In this document: piece by piece, positions 17,767 to 26,719 of the stretch
Layout of the letters: every line of letters begins with the position of its first letter
Position numbering within the stretch: position 1 is the first letter of the stretch
From: an uncultured Oscillospiraceae bacterium
GTDB taxonomy: Bacteria > Bacillota > Clostridia > Oscillospirales > Oscillospiraceae
Direction of reading: 5' to 3'
Length of the DNA stretch: 64,000 bases
NCBI GenBank assembly: GCA_934645175.1
Contig: CAKUDE010000002.1
Location: 1-64,000, forward strand
Position numbers and translations under genes: made by a program
The notes under the pieces: generated by a model
The model's input: only the letters and a program-made list of their open reading frames with translations
What the model was told of the DNA's origin: nothing
Databases searched by the model: none

Positions 17767-19717
17767 ACTACACGCGCCCTATGCGCCGATGGGAGACCAG
17801 CCGGAGGCAATCCGGCGGCTCAGCGAGGGACTGGAGCAGGGAATGCACGAGCAGGTGCTTCTCGGCGTCACCGGCTCCGGCAAGACCTTTACGATGGCGA
17901 ATATCATTGCCAAGCTCAACCGTCCGACGCTGGTGCTGGCGCACAACAAGACGCTTGCGGCGCAGCTTTGCTCGGAATTCCGCGAGTTCTTTCCGGAAAA
18001 CGCCGTGGAGTACTTTATCTCTTATTACGACTATTATCAGCCCGAGGCCTATATCGCGCATACCGACACTTACATTGAGAAAGACTCTGCCGTCAACGAC
18101 GAGATCGAGCGTCTGCGCCACAGCGCGACGTCCTCTCTGTTTGAGCGGCGTGATGTGATCGTCGTTTCGAGTGTGTCGTGCATCTACGGCCTGGGCGACC
18201 CGATCGACTATAAGAATATGGTCATCTCCCTGCGCACGGGGATGCAGAAGCCGCGCGAGGAGCTGACGAGAAAGCTGGTTGAGATCCGTTACGAGCGCAA
18301 CGACGTTGAGTTTGCGCGAAATCATTTCCGCGTGCGCGGCGATACGGTGGAAATCTACCCCGCTTACTGGTCGGGCCGCGCGATCCGCGTCGAATTCTTC
18401 GGCGACGAGATCGACCGTATTTCCGAGATCAATGCCGTTACCGGGCTGCCGGAGCGCGTGGTCAATCACGTTGCCATCTATCCGGCAAGCCACTATGTCG
18501 CCTCACGGGATAAGCTCAACCGCGCCATGCTGGAGATCGAGCGCGAAATGGAGGAGCGCGAGGCCTGGTTCAAATCACATGACAAGCTTCTGGAAGCGCA
18601 GCGCATCCGCGAGCGGACGATGTACGACCTGGAAATGATTCAGGAAATCGGCTTTTGCAGCGGTATTGAAAACTATTCGCGCGTCATTTCCGGCCGCGCC
18701 CCCGGCACGCCCCCGATGACGCTGCTGGATTACTTCCCGAAGGACTTCATCCTCTTTGTTGATGAGAGCCATGTAACGCTGCCGCAGGTGCGCGCGATGT
18801 ATGCCGGCGACCGCAGCCGCAAGCAGAGCCTTGTGGATTACGGCTTCCGCCTGCCCAGCGCCTTCGATAACCGTCCGCTGACCTTCGACGAATTTCAGAG
18901 CAAGATCCATCAGGCAATTTACGTCTCGGCGACGCCTGCCGAGTTTGAGCGCAGCCGCGCCGAGCAGTACGCCGAGCAGGTGATCCGTCCGACGGGCCTG
19001 CTCGACCCGGAGGTCGAGGTGCGCCCCATCGACGGTCAGGTGGACGATCTGATCGGCGAGTGCAACCGCGTTATCGCGGGCGGCGAGCGCGTGCTCGTCA
19101 CGACGCTGACAAAGAAAATGGCCGAGGACTTGACAACTTATCTGCAAAAGGCGGGCATTCGCGTGCGCTATATGCACTCCGACGTTGCAGCGCTGGAGCG
19201 TATGGAGATTCTGCGCGACCTGCGTATGGCAAAGTTCGACGTACTGGTCGGTATCAACCTGCTGCGTGAGGGTCTGGATCTGCCCGAGGTTTCACTCGTT
19301 GCCATTTTGGACGCCGATAAGGAGGGCTTCCTGCGCAGCGAGACCAGTCTGATCCAGACCATCGGCCGCGCCGCGCGAAATGCCGGCGGCCGCGTAATCA
19401 TGTACGCCGACCGCGTCACCGAGGCGATGCGTGCGGCCATCGACGAAACGGAACGCCGCCGCTCCATTCAGGACGCATACAACAAGGCGCACGGCATCGT
19501 GCCGAAAACCATCGTCAAGGATATCCGTGCGCTCATTGAGATCACGCAGAACGAGTCCGAGGCAATGGGGAAGGGCAATGTGAAGATGACAAAGGTCGAG
19601 CGCGAGCGTGAGATCGCCCGTCTGGAGAAGGAGATGCGCGCCGCGGCGAAGATGATGGAGTACGAATACGCCGCCGTTCTGCGCGACCGTATTATTGAGC
19701 TGCGCGGCGAAAAATGA
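17753..19717 (+). CDS. uvrB: UvrABC system protein B (excinuclease subunit)
   Basis: Damage-verifying helicase-like subunit of nucleotide excision repair. The 654 residues match UvrB in order: [20 protein letters not shown] start, Walker [15 protein letters not shown], the beta-hairpin region around [23 protein letters not shown], the helicase motifs near [17 protein letters not shown] and [12 protein letters not shown], and the C-terminal UVR motif ([20 protein letters not shown]) that contacts UvrC. ATG 17753 lies inside the end of the mocA-like gene with AAGGAG ahead. uvrA and uvrC are not adjacent here. Confidence 0.97.
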   Translation: MDTFKLHAPYAPMGDQPEAIRRLSEGLEQGMHEQVLLGVTGSGKTFTMANIIAKLNRPTLVLAHNKTLAAQLCSEFREFFPENAVEYFISYYDYYQPEAYIAHTDTYIEKDSAVNDEIERLRHSATSSLFERRDVIVVSSVSCIYGLGDPIDYKNMVISLRTGMQKPREELTRKLVEIRYERNDVEFARNHFRVRGDTVEIYPAYWSGRAIRVEFFGDEIDRISEINAVTGLPERVVNHVAIYPASHYVASRDKLNRAMLEIEREMEEREAWFKSHDKLLEAQRIRERTMYDLEMIQEIGFCSGIENYSRVISGRAPGTPPMTLLDYFPKDFILFVDESHVTLPQVRAMYAGDRSRKQSLVDYGFRLPSAFDNRPLTFDEFQSKIHQAIYVSATPAEFERSRAEQYAEQVIRPTGLLDPEVEVRPIDGQVDDLIGECNRVIAGGERVLVTTLTKKMAEDLTTYLQKAGIRVRYMHSDVAALERMEILRDLRMAKFDVLVGINLLREGLDLPEVSLVAILDADKEGFLRSETSLIQTIGRAARNAGGRVIMYADRVTEAMRAAIDETERRRSIQDAYNKAHGIVPKTIVKDIRALIEITQNESEAMGKGNVKMTKVEREREIARLEKEMRAAAKMMEYEYAAVLRDRIIELRGEK

Positions 19718-19768
19718 CAGATGCTGCAGACGGCCGATGCATCGCTGCGCGGACGGCAGGAACAATAT

Positions 19769-19868
19769 GTCATTGCGAGACCTGACTTTAGATTGCCACG
19801 TCGCTCCGCTCCTCGCAATGACATGGGGAAGGACGCTGCGTCGGACTTGCGCCCTCCTCGCAATGACA
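19769..19868. repeat. Dispersed REP/MITE-like repeat cluster 5
   Basis: A shortened unit: GTCATTGCGAGACCTGACTT joins straight to TAGATTGCCACG, as if the first hairpin and half the spacer had been deleted. Two right halves ending CTCGCAATGACA follow. Confidence 0.88.
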
Positions 19869-19917
19869 CACACAGCAGGGGAAGCCTCCGAAAATTTTCC
19901 GAAAGGATGAAATACAA

Positions 19918-20628
19918 ATGGAAATTCAAAAGCTGGTTGAAGAAATGAATGCGCGGTTTGCGCAGAAAAACGGCGGCACGATCGCCGCGACGATCGATCA
20001 TACGCTGCTCAAGCCGCAGTCGTCCCGCGAAGAAATCCGCGCCGTCTGTGAGGAGGCCGTGCGCTATGGCGCGGCAAGCGTCTGCGTGAACCCGTGCTAC
20101 ATCGAGTATGTCGCACGGCTGCTCGAGGGCACGGGCGTCACGCCCTGCTGTGTGATCGGCTTCCCGCTCGGAGCCAATACGCCCGCAGTCAAGGCCTTTG
20201 AGGCGGCGGATGCAGCGTCGCGCGGTGCGCGAGAGGTCGATATGGTGCTCAATGTCGGCGCGGTCAAGTCCGGCGAGTGGGAGCTTGTCCACCGAGATAT
20301 CGCGGGCGTTGTTGCCGCCGTGCGCGGCCGTGCGGCCGTTAAGGTCATTCTGGAGACCTGCCTGCTGACCGACGAGGAGAAGGTTCGCGCCTGCGCCGTC
20401 GCAAAGCACGCGGGCGCGGATTTTGTGAAGACCTCCACGGGCTTCTCCACCGGCGGCGCCACCGTCGAGGATGTGCGCCTGATGCGCGCGGCGGTCGGCC
20501 CGACGCTCGGCGTCAAGGCCTCCGGCGGCATCCGCAGCTATGAGGATGCGAAAGCAATGCTTGACGCGGGCGCAACGCGCATCGGCGCCAGCGCGACGGC
20601 AAAGATCGTTGCCGGCGAGCGGAAATAA
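19918..20628 (+). CDS. deoC: Deoxyribose-phosphate aldolase
   Basis: Splits 2-deoxyribose-5-phosphate into acetaldehyde and glyceraldehyde-3-phosphate in deoxynucleoside breakdown. The 236 residues carry IDHTLLKPQ at the start, [12 protein letters not shown], the [14 protein letters not shown] catalytic strand, and the Schiff-base lysine in [16 protein letters not shown], followed by [16 protein letters not shown]. It has AAAGGATGA before the ATG. No other deo genes are next to it. A strong terminator follows, so it is a single-gene unit or the end of the uvrB transcript. Confidence 0.96.
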   Translation: MEIQKLVEEMNARFAQKNGGTIAATIDHTLLKPQSSREEIRAVCEEAVRYGAASVCVNPCYIEYVARLLEGTGVTPCCVIGFPLGANTPAVKAFEAADAASRGAREVDMVLNVGAVKSGEWELVHRDIAGVVAAVRGRAAVKVILETCLLTDEEKVRACAVAKHAGADFVKTSTGFSTGGATVEDVRLMRAAVGPTLGVKASGGIRSYEDAKAMLDAGATRIGASATAKIVAGERK

Positions 20629-20654
20629 GGGAGCAAACGGTTGTAAGCATGAAA

Positions 20655-20690
20655 AAGCGGGGCATCCCGAAAGGGATGCCCCGCTTCCTG
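20655..20690 (+). terminator. Hairpin terminator after deoC
   Basis: A 14-bp perfect stem AAGCGGGGCATCCC / GGGATGCCCCGCTT with a GAAA tetraloop. The T-tract is short (TT then CC), so termination strength is uncertain. Confidence 0.75.
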
Positions 20691-20721
20691 ATGCACAGAT
20701 GCGCTCCGGGAGCCTTGCCTG

Positions 20722-21063
20722 GTCATTGCGAGACCGGCAGGAACGATGTGTCATTGCTCGGACGGTACGGACAATCTGTCATTGCGAGGGCGGCTTTGCC
20801 GCCCGTGGCAATCTCCTGCACCGACAACTGTCATTGCGAGACTTGCGCCAGCAAGTCGTGGCAATCTCGTGTAAAACCCTGCACTAGATTGCCACGTCGG
20901 GCTGCGCCCTCCTCGCAATGACACGAAGGAAGGACGTCGCTTCGCTCCTCGCAATGACACGCACATTCACTGTCATTGCGAGGCCACGTCAGTGGCCGTG
21001 GCAATCTTCTGTGAGACCCGGCATTAGATTGCCGCGGCGGGCTGCGCCCTCCTCGCAATGACA
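20722..21063. repeat. Dispersed REP/MITE-like repeat cluster 6
   Basis: Among the longest clusters. It contains at least two near-complete units with the spacers CGTGTAAAACCCTGCACT and TCTGTGAGACCCGGCATT between GGCAATCT and AGATTGCC. Inner hairpins are GGGCGGC, GACTTGC, GGCCACG and GGGCTGC types. It fills the gap before the endolysin gene. Confidence 0.9.
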
Positions 21064-21088
21064 CGGGGGAAGGACGCCGCGGCGGGCG

Positions 21089-21868
21089 CTATTGCTTTGT
21101 GCCGGGCAGATCGAACACGCCCGCGCGGTCGAGCAGGACAAGCACGCGCACGGCGTCCTCACCCATTCGCAGCATCAGCTCCTCGCCGACGCCGCCATAG
21201 CCCAGTAAGATGCCGCGCTCGGCGAGCTTATCAAGCGTCGGACGATAAAACGGGTTTTTCACGTCCTTCAGCAGCTCATAGCGCATTTCCTTCGCCTCCA
21301 TTCCGAAGGTTTCGGCAATGGTGGCGGCTTCCGCGTCCGCCAGCTCGCTCAGATTCTCGTCGCGCAGCAGCCACTGCGTGCTCCGTGTATTTGTGTGGAA
21401 GCTGTGTTCGACCAGCAGTGCGGGCGTTCCGAAAGCAACGCTGTGACGCAGGATCCCGTAATAGTCCGCGTCGCCGGCAGTGTTAAAGCGCGTTGCCACC
21501 TGAGGCTGTTGCTTTGTGTGCATTACATTGCTTACAACCTCCGCCAGTTCGCCGGCGAGACGCTGCATTTCTCCGTTGACCGACCGGAACACGGTCACAC
21601 GGTCAATGTTTTCATTCGCCTCGTTGCCGATGGCGTTGCTGTGCAGGCTGACCAGCAGTCCGCAGCCCCGCCCGAATTCCGCACGCTCATACAGCGAGGG
21701 ATTGTCCTCTACGCGGCTGCGGGTACAGACGACCGTAAAGCCGTAGCGTTCCAGCGCTGCGCGCAGGTATCTCTGCAGGACGAACATCCGCTCGCCCTCG
21801 TAATACGTCCGGACGGCAGGACTTTGGTTTTGCCGGATGCTGTGCCCGGCGTCGATGCAGATTTTCAT
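21089..21868 (-). CDS. Phage-type N-acetylmuramoyl-L-alanine amidase (endolysin)
   Basis: Cuts the amide bond between muramic acid and the peptide stem. The 259 residues hold an Amidase_3 domain: MKICIDAGHS with a zinc histidine, a zinc glutamate around YYEGERM, VSLHSNAIGN with the second histidine, and the catalytic glutamate in ALLVEHSFHTN. Residues ~200-255 form an SLH-like or phage-lysin-like binding repeat (LKDVKNPFYRPTLDKLAERG ... VRVLVLLDRAGVF). There is no signal peptide, as expected for an endolysin released through a holin. Its start overlaps the small membrane gene by four bases. Together with the two small genes it makes a lysis cassette. Confidence 0.85.
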   Translation of the reverse strand: MKICIDAGHSIRQNQSPAVRTYYEGERMFVLQRYLRAALERYGFTVVCTRSRVEDNPSLYERAEFGRGCGLLVSLHSNAIGNEANENIDRVTVFRSVNGEMQRLAGELAEVVSNVMHTKQQPQVATRFNTAGDADYYGILRHSVAFGTPALLVEHSFHTNTRSTQWLLRDENLSELADAEAATIAETFGMEAKEMRYELLKDVKNPFYRPTLDKLAERGILLGYGGVGEELMLRMGEDAVRVLVLLDRAGVFDLPGTKQ

Positions 21869-22047
21869 GATATGCCTCCTTTTTTCTCCGACTGTGTGCC
21901 GAAATAAAACCCGATTACAACGGTGAAGATCGTCAAAAATTCCTGCCCGCTTACCGTTCCCTGCAGCGCCAGCGCGCCGAATAACGCAGTCAGAACAAGC
22001 GTAACAATCGATTTGACGCTTAACAGCTTTTCGAAGCGTTCCTTCAT
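21865..22047 (-). CDS. Small holin-like membrane protein
   Basis: 60-residue protein with two close hydrophobic spans (SIVTLVLTALFGALAL and LTIFTVVIGFYFG) joined by a short TVSGQE turn and a charged tail, the usual shape of a class II phage holin. It overlaps the gene before it and the amidase gene after it by four bases each, so all three proteins are made together. A pore-forming role that lets the amidase reach the wall is inferred from this arrangement; the sequence alone is too short to be sure. Confidence 0.68.
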   Translation of the reverse strand: MKERFEKLLSVKSIVTLVLTALFGALALQGTVSGQEFLTIFTVVIGFYFGTQSEKKGGIS

Positions 22048-22268
22048 TTGCCCATCACCCCCTCCAGATCGTCGAGCCGGTGGTTGACGACTTTGAGCTT
22101 CTCCTCCAGCACGGGGATCCGTTCGCCGAAGCGGTTGTGCTGATCGACCTTGCGTTCAAGCTGGCTCAGGCGGTAGCCGGTCAGCTTCGACGAGGCCAGA
22201 ATGCCGCCGAGCGTGCCGAGCAGAGTGCCCGCCAGCGAAAACGCCGCCACCAGAACCTCACTGTTCAT
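22044..22268 (-). CDS. XhlA-like phage lysis accessory protein
   Basis: 74-residue protein with an N-terminal hydrophobic span (LVAAFSLAGTLLGTLGGILA) and a heptad-rich coiled-coil tail (LSQLERKVDQHNR ... LEEKLKVVNHRLDDLEGVM). This is the layout of hemolysin XhlA and of small proteins beside holins in prophages, though XhlA usually has the coiled coil first. It is the first gene of the three-gene lysis cassette. GGAGGTGAG precedes its ATG. The start of the cassette is only about 120 bases from a divergent TetR gene. Confidence 0.62.
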   Translation of the reverse strand: MNSEVLVAAFSLAGTLLGTLGGILASSKLTGYRLSQLERKVDQHNRFGERIPVLEEKLKVVNHRLDDLEGVMGK

Positions 22269-22340
22269 GCGCTCACCTCCCGTGTCGTTTTCGCCCTTAC
22301 GGACAATTTATGCCGGAATGAACCGGAATCGTGCAACAAC

Positions 22341-22369
22341 TTGCATTTTCTGCGCCCTTGTGGTAAAAT
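22341..22369 (+). promoter_or_regulatory. Promoter of the TetR operon
   Basis: TTGCAT, 17-base spacer, TAAAAT, ending 20 bases before the TetR start codon. It lies in the divergent region shared with the lysis cassette. Confidence 0.75.
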
Positions 22370-22389
22370 AATTTTGAGGTGAGAGAACG

Positions 22390-22965
22390 ATGCGCCCGCA
22401 GACCACAAAGCAGCTCATTCAATCCGCTTTCCGCACGCTCCTGAAGGCCAAGCCGCTGGATCGCATCACCGTGCGCGACATTGTTGAGGAATGTGACCTG
22501 ACCCGAAACACGTTTTATTATCACTACGAGGATATTTACGACCTTTTCGACGACTATCTGGACGCGCGGACGCATGACGTTATTTGCCGGATGCCGCCGG
22601 ACAGCCACTGGGGAGACGTTCTGCTGCAGATTCTCCATGCCATTTTCGAAACGCCGCAAACGGCACGGCATATTTTCTTCTCCAAAAAATGCGACACGAT
22701 GCGGCTCTATTTGCAGCGTGTCATAGCGGATACGATAGACCGCAGCGCCGATGAAAACGGCGCCGGACTTCGCTGTGCCGCCGGCGACCGCCGATTGATC
22801 TGCGCCACCTGCTCCCATGCGCTTTACGGCCTGCTGGAGGAGTGGCTCACCGGCCCGGACGCCGCCAATTTTGACGGGAACCTGCGCCGCGTCGCGCAGC
22901 TTTTTGAGGGTTCGATCCGCGCGGCGCTGGAGCGCAGCGCGGAGGAAAGGGAGGCGAGCCGATGA
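22390..22965 (+). CDS. TetR/AcrR-family transcriptional regulator
   Basis: 191-residue DNA-binding regulator. The N-terminal helix-turn-helix is clear: RITVRDIVEECDLTRNTFYYHYEDIYDLF (residues ~25-53) is a textbook TetR recognition unit. The C-terminal ligand or dimer domain is helical and rich in cysteine (LRCAAGDRRLICATCSHA), which could sense a metal or redox change; that is speculation. Its stop overlaps the start of the DUF308-like gene by four bases, and a DUF2461 gene follows nine bases later, so the three form one operon that the regulator may control itself. Confidence 0.9.
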   Translation: MRPQTTKQLIQSAFRTLLKAKPLDRITVRDIVEECDLTRNTFYYHYEDIYDLFDDYLDARTHDVICRMPPDSHWGDVLLQILHAIFETPQTARHIFFSKKCDTMRLYLQRVIADTIDRSADENGAGLRCAAGDRRLICATCSHALYGLLEEWLTGPDAANFDGNLRRVAQLFEGSIRAALERSAEEREASR

Positions 22966-23555
22966 AAAACTTCACACTGGTGCGCAAGGCCAAGATCACA
23001 AACGTCATTGCCGCGGCGCTGATGGCGCTTTCCGGCCTGCTGCTGATCTTCCTGCCCGACCTTCGAGATACACTGCCGCAGCGCATTTTGCTTGCCGTTC
23101 TGTTTTTCCTGAACGGCGCGGCACGACTGCTGGGCTATTTTTCCAACGACCTTTACCGTCTGGCGTTTCAGTTTGACTTTGCCTGCGGCATATTCAGCGC
23201 GATTCTGGCACTGGCCATCGCCTTTGTGCCGGAGACGACGCTGCATAACCTGCCCCTGCTTCTGACAGCTTACGTCGTACTCGACGCGCTTTTCAAGCTG
23301 CAAATGAGCTTCGACGCCCGCCGCTTCGGAATGCACGGCTGGGGCGCAATGCTCGCCACCTCCATCGTGCTTGTGCTTGCGGGTGCGGGCTGCTCCGTTG
23401 CGCTGCTGGGGGATTTCTTCAGCCACACGATGGCAGTCGGTCTTGCGCTGACCGTGGACGGCCTGCAAAATATCTGGATCACGGCCTACGCCGTGCGTGT
23501 GCGCGTCAGGAAAAAGAACCTGTCGGAACGATTCGATCTGGATTCCGACAACTGA
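22962..23555 (+). CDS. DUF308 / HdeD-like membrane protein
   Basis: 197-residue integral membrane protein with six predicted spans arranged in pairs (for example VIAAALMALSGLLLIFLP, RILLAVLFFLNGAARLLGYF, LLLTAYVVLDALFKL, LATSIVLVLAGAGCSVALLG). Repeated short helix pairs of this kind define the DUF308/HdeD family, some members of which help acid or stress survival. Function here is unknown. It is translationally coupled to the TetR gene. Confidence 0.75.
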   Translation: MKNFTLVRKAKITNVIAAALMALSGLLLIFLPDLRDTLPQRILLAVLFFLNGAARLLGYFSNDLYRLAFQFDFACGIFSAILALAIAFVPETTLHNLPLLLTAYVVLDALFKLQMSFDARRFGMHGWGAMLATSIVLVLAGAGCSVALLGDFFSHTMAVGLALTVDGLQNIWITAYAVRVRVRKKNLSERFDLDSDN

Positions 23556-23564
23556 GGAGATATC

Positions 23565-24212
23565 ATGTTTCAAGGCTTTTCCCCCGAGACGATTGATTTT
23601 CTCTGGGGCATTCGATTCAACAACAACCGCGAATGGTTTGCCGAGCATAAGGCCGACTATCAAAGGACGCTTTATGAGCCGATGAAGGCGCTGGCCGCGC
23701 AGGTCAGCGCGCCGTTCACCGGTGAAAGCGGCCGAAAGCTGCATCTTTCGCGCATCTACCGCGATATGCGGATGCACCCGACGACGTTTTACAAGGATAG
23801 CCTGTGGTTCTGCATCCAGCATCCCGGCGACGGCTGGCTCGGAGAGCCGAGTCTCTGCTTTGAGCTGAAGCCCGAGGGCTATCAATTCGGCTTCCTCTAT
23901 TGGAGCGTCCGTGCCGCGCAGATGAAGCAGCTCCGCGCGAAAATGGCGGCTGCGCCCGCGAAATTCGCGGAGATGATCGCCGCAGCCGAGCGGGACAGCG
24001 GGCTGAAGCTCGAGGGCGAGCGATACAGACGCGCGCCGCAGCCCTGCCCGGACGGGCGTCTTGCGCCCTACTTCGAGCTGAAAAACTTTTACGCGCTGCG
24101 CGAATGTCCGCCGGATGCGCTGCTGTTCTCGCCGCAGCTTGCCGATGAGCTGCTGCGCGTGTTCCGAAGCTGGCTTCCCGTGCTTGAATTTTGCCGAATT
24201 TCGGAAGATTAG
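23565..24212 (+). CDS. DUF2461 family protein
   Basis: 215-residue cytoplasmic protein of the DUF2461 (TIGR02453) family, whose function is not established. Recognisable parts are the N-terminal FQGFSPETIDFLWGIRFNN with NREWFAEHKADYQ, the central LSRIYRDMRMHP ... TTFYKDSLWF, and a C-terminal PYFELKNFYALRECP strand. The start follows GAGGAGATATC nine bases after the DUF308-like stop. It is the last gene of the TetR operon and is followed by a hairpin terminator. Confidence 0.82.
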   Translation: MFQGFSPETIDFLWGIRFNNNREWFAEHKADYQRTLYEPMKALAAQVSAPFTGESGRKLHLSRIYRDMRMHPTTFYKDSLWFCIQHPGDGWLGEPSLCFELKPEGYQFGFLYWSVRAAQMKQLRAKMAAAPAKFAEMIAAAERDSGLKLEGERYRRAPQPCPDGRLAPYFELKNFYALRECPPDALLFSPQLADELLRVFRSWLPVLEFCRISED

Positions 24213-24254
24213 TCGTTTTTTTCACTTATAATAATTTGAAAAAACGGAAAAATT

Positions 24255-24304
24255 AAACCCGTTGGAAAGCGCCGATTCAGCGTTTTCAGCGGGTTTCATT
24301 TTTT
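24255..24304 (+). terminator. Terminator after the TetR operon
   Basis: Left arm AAACCCGTTGGAAAGCGC pairs, with G-T wobbles and a small bulge, to GCGTTTTCAGCGGGTTT; CATTTTTTGG follows. Confidence 0.75.
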
Positions 24305-24391
24305 GGAAAGGCAGCGCCGCAAAGAACTGGGAGCGTGCCGACACGCCGGCGGGGAAAAGTACCTGCGAAGAAAATGCGGGAGGACGGGCAC

Positions 24392-25381
24392 ATGAAAATA
24401 GTATTTCGTTTTGCGGCGGTGCTGCTGCTTGCCGCGCTGCTGTGCGCCGGCGCGGTTGCCGTTATGCCGGAAACGGTCGTTGCGGGCGGCGGCGTGGTTG
24501 CGCTGGAGCTGAAAATGCCGGGCGTCTGTGTCGTGGAGCTGGCGAGCGATGCGCCGCGCCGCGCCGGATTGCGCTGCGGCGACATTATTTGCAGTGTAAA
24601 CGGGCAGGAAATCAGCGGCAGCGCCGCACTTCAGCGCCTTGTGGCGCAAAGCGACGGAGCAAAGCTGGAGCTTTGCATCCGACGCAGCGGTGAGGAAAAG
24701 CGGATCTTCCTTGCGCCGTATGCGACGGCGGAGGGATGGCGTCTCGGCGTAAGCGTGCGCGAACGTCTGGCAGGCATCGGTACGCTGACATTTTACGATC
24801 CGGCGACGCAGCGCTTCGGCGCGCTCGGGCACGGGGTCAATGACGGGAAAAGCGGCGTGCTTCTGCCCATGCAGTCGGGCGCGATCCGCACGGCGCGCGT
24901 GACCGGCGTTACCCGCGGCGAGGTTGGAACGCCCGGCGCGCTGCACGGGGCGACGCTTGGCGAGGAGCCGCTCGGTGTGCTCACCCAGAACAGCAAGCGG
25001 GGAATTTTCGGCGAATGCGCAGGCTTTGCCGGCCGCTGTCTGCCGACGGCGCGAGCTGCGCAGGTTCACACGGGAGAAGCACAGATCCTGTCCACCGTGC
25101 GCGGTACGGAGCAGCGGGAATACGGGATTGTGATCGAGTCGCTCGACCCGGGCGACGCGCTCGGTCGCCAGATGCACATTCGTGTAACGGATACGGCCCT
25201 GCTGGCGCAGACCGGCGGCATTGTGCAGGGCATGAGCGGCAGTCCCATCGTGCAGGACGGCAGATTGGTCGGCGCGGTCACACACGTTCTGATTGACGAC
25301 CCGACGCGCGGTTACGGTATTTTTTTTGAAACCATGTGGGACACGCTTGCCCGACAATCCGAGCTGCAAAACGCCGCGTGA
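24392..25381 (+). CDS. spoIVB: SpoIVB serine peptidase (S55)
   Basis: Sporulation protease secreted from the forespore into the intermembrane space, where it triggers activation of pro-sigma-K through SpoIVFA. The 329 residues have an N-terminal signal/membrane anchor (VFRFAAVLLLAALLCAGAVA), a PDZ domain (~45-110, with DAPRRAGLRCGDIICSVNGQ), and the S55 domain with the catalytic histidine in FGALGHGVND and serine in VQGMSGSPIVQDG. ATG 24392 with GGGAGGAC is preferred over an upstream frame. In many relatives spoIVB lies beside recN or spo0A; here it is alone. It is good evidence that the organism forms endospores. Confidence 0.93.
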   Translation: MKIVFRFAAVLLLAALLCAGAVAVMPETVVAGGGVVALELKMPGVCVVELASDAPRRAGLRCGDIICSVNGQEISGSAALQRLVAQSDGAKLELCIRRSGEEKRIFLAPYATAEGWRLGVSVRERLAGIGTLTFYDPATQRFGALGHGVNDGKSGVLLPMQSGAIRTARVTGVTRGEVGTPGALHGATLGEEPLGVLTQNSKRGIFGECAGFAGRCLPTARAAQVHTGEAQILSTVRGTEQREYGIVIESLDPGDALGRQMHIRVTDTALLAQTGGIVQGMSGSPIVQDGRLVGAVTHVLIDDPTRGYGIFFETMWDTLARQSELQNAA

Positions 25382-25384
25382 GCA

Positions 25385-25417
25385 CAAAAAGGCTCCCCTT
25401 GTGACAAGGGGAGCCTT
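25385..25417 (-). terminator. Terminator of the FecCD/XdhC operon (minus strand)
   Basis: Stem AAGGCTCCCCTTG / CAAGGGGAGCCTT with a TGA loop. The run AAAAA precedes it on the + strand, so the minus-strand transcript ends in five U residues. It may also slow + strand transcripts from spoIVB. Confidence 0.82.
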
Positions 25418-25440
25418 AACGGCGCGTATGGGAATTATAT

Positions 25441-25585
25441 GTCATTGCGAGGCCGCGTCAGCGGCCGCGACAATCTTATGGGCCAAGAACCGTGTCATTG
25501 CGAGGGCGGCTTTGCCGCCCGTGGCAATCTCGCGTGAAACCCTGCATCAGATTGCCGCGTCGGGCTGCGCCCTCCTCGCAATGAC
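25441..25585. repeat. Dispersed REP/MITE-like repeat cluster 7
   Basis: Contains one complete unit: GTCATTGCGAGGGCGGCTTT, GCCGCCCGTGGCAATCT, spacer CGCGTGAAACCCTGCATC, AGATTGCCGCG, GGGCTGCGCCC and CTCGCAATGACA. A half-unit with a GGCCGCG hairpin precedes it. Confidence 0.92.
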
Positions 25586-25606
25586 ATACGCACTCGCTGT
25601 CATTTA

Positions 25607-26719
25607 TTACTTGCTGTTTTTCATCAGGTCGTCAAACTGCGCCTGCGTCAGCTCGCAGTGATAGAACAGCTTGAAGTAGTTCTGCACCTCGGTAAACAGA
25701 TCAAAATCCGCCTGCTCCGGGTACAGCAGCTTCGCCAGCCACAGCATTCCCAGATAACGCTGCACGGAGGGCGGGAAGCCCATCCAGTTGTACGGGCCGA
25801 ACGGTACTTCGTAGAAATCGTCGTTCTTAATGGCATCGAACTCCGTCCATGCGCTGTCGGACTTTACCGAGTCGTAGATACTGCCCGGTGCAAAGAGAAT
25901 CACATCCGGGTTCCAAAGCAGAATCTGCTCCATATCGACCTCGTTGCCCGTGCCCTTGCTCGACGGAGAATCAACAACGGCGACGTTTTCCGTCATCATG
26001 TCAAGAATTTCGCCGTGGAAGCTGCCCTTGGCAATGACACTGCAGCCCTTGTCGCCGAGACAGTAGAGCACACGCTTCTTTGTGATCTTCGACATCAGCT
26101 CGGTTATGTTGGCATAGGTCTGCTCGCAATACTTTGCCAGGACCTCGGCCTCCTCGGTCATACCGACCAGCTCGCCGAGCTTACGGTAGGCGTCGGCCGT
26201 CGTTTCGGTCATCGCGGTGATGTGAACAAACACGACGCCGGTCTGCTCCTGGAGCGCGTCCAGATCGTCCTTTGCGGTTTTCTTGGGTTCGCCGGCGTCA
26301 ATAACGACCTGCGCGCCGGAGGCCAGCAGCGTCTCCGGATTTAGCTCACCCTTGCCGCCGTAAAGCTGGCCGAGGATCGGAAGGTTGTAGTAAGAGGCGT
26401 CAAAGAATGCCTCGGCGGTCTTGTCCCACGCGGTAGCGATGCCGACGAGCTTATCCGGGCAGAGCGCAAAGCAGAAAATCTGTGCAAGCGGGCCGGAAAT
26501 GGCGATCTTGTCCAGCCTGGTGGGCAGCGTTACAGTGCGGCCGAGCGAGTCGGTAAACTCGCGCGTCTCCGGTTGCGGCTCCGTCGGAACATCCGTCGGA
26601 TCATCCGCAGACGGGGTCGGATCGGAGGCGGACGGGTCGGTCGGCTCGATGGTGTGCGTGCAGGCACAGAGCGACAGAAGCAGCAGCGCCGCAAGCAGCA
26701 GAGCAATGATACGTTTCAT
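25607..26719 (-). CDS. FecCD-type ABC importer, substrate-binding lipoprotein (candidate molybdate/tungstate binder)
   Basis: Captures the substrate of the importer outside the cell. The 370 residues have a lipoprotein signal ending LLLLSLCACTHT (cysteine ~19), a P/T/D-rich linker to about residue 52, and a Peripla_BP_2 domain starting EFTDSLGRTVTLPTRLDKIAI, with ETLLASGAQVVIDAG and WNPDVILFAPG. This fold serves iron-siderophores, cobalamin, haem and also molybdate in the Haemophilus MolA system. The XdhC gene in the same operon makes molybdate or tungstate the leading guess; this is inference. It is the last gene of five, overlapping the methyltransferase gene by four bases. Confidence 0.85.
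   Translation of the reverse strand: MKRIIALLLAALLLLSLCACTHTIEPTDPSASDPTPSADDPTDVPTEPQPETREFTDSLGRTVTLPTRLDKIAISGPLAQIFCFALCPDKLVGIATAWDKTAEAFFDASYYNLPILGQLYGGKGELNPETLLASGAQVVIDAGEPKKTAKDDLDALQEQTGVVFVHITAMTETTADAYRKLGELVGMTEEAEVLAKYCEQTYANITELMSKITKKRVLYCLGDKGCSVIAKGSFHGEILDMMTENVAVVDSPSSKGTGNEVDMEQILLWNPDVILFAPGSIYDSVKSDSAWTEFDAIKNDDFYEVPFGPYNWMGFPPSVQRYLGMLWLAKLLYPEQADFDLFTEVQNYFKLFYHCELTQAQFDDLMKNSK

Noticed and set aside
21089..22268. Complete prophage
   Set aside because: Only three lysis-type genes are present; no capsid, tail, integrase or attachment repeats are visible in the flanks.
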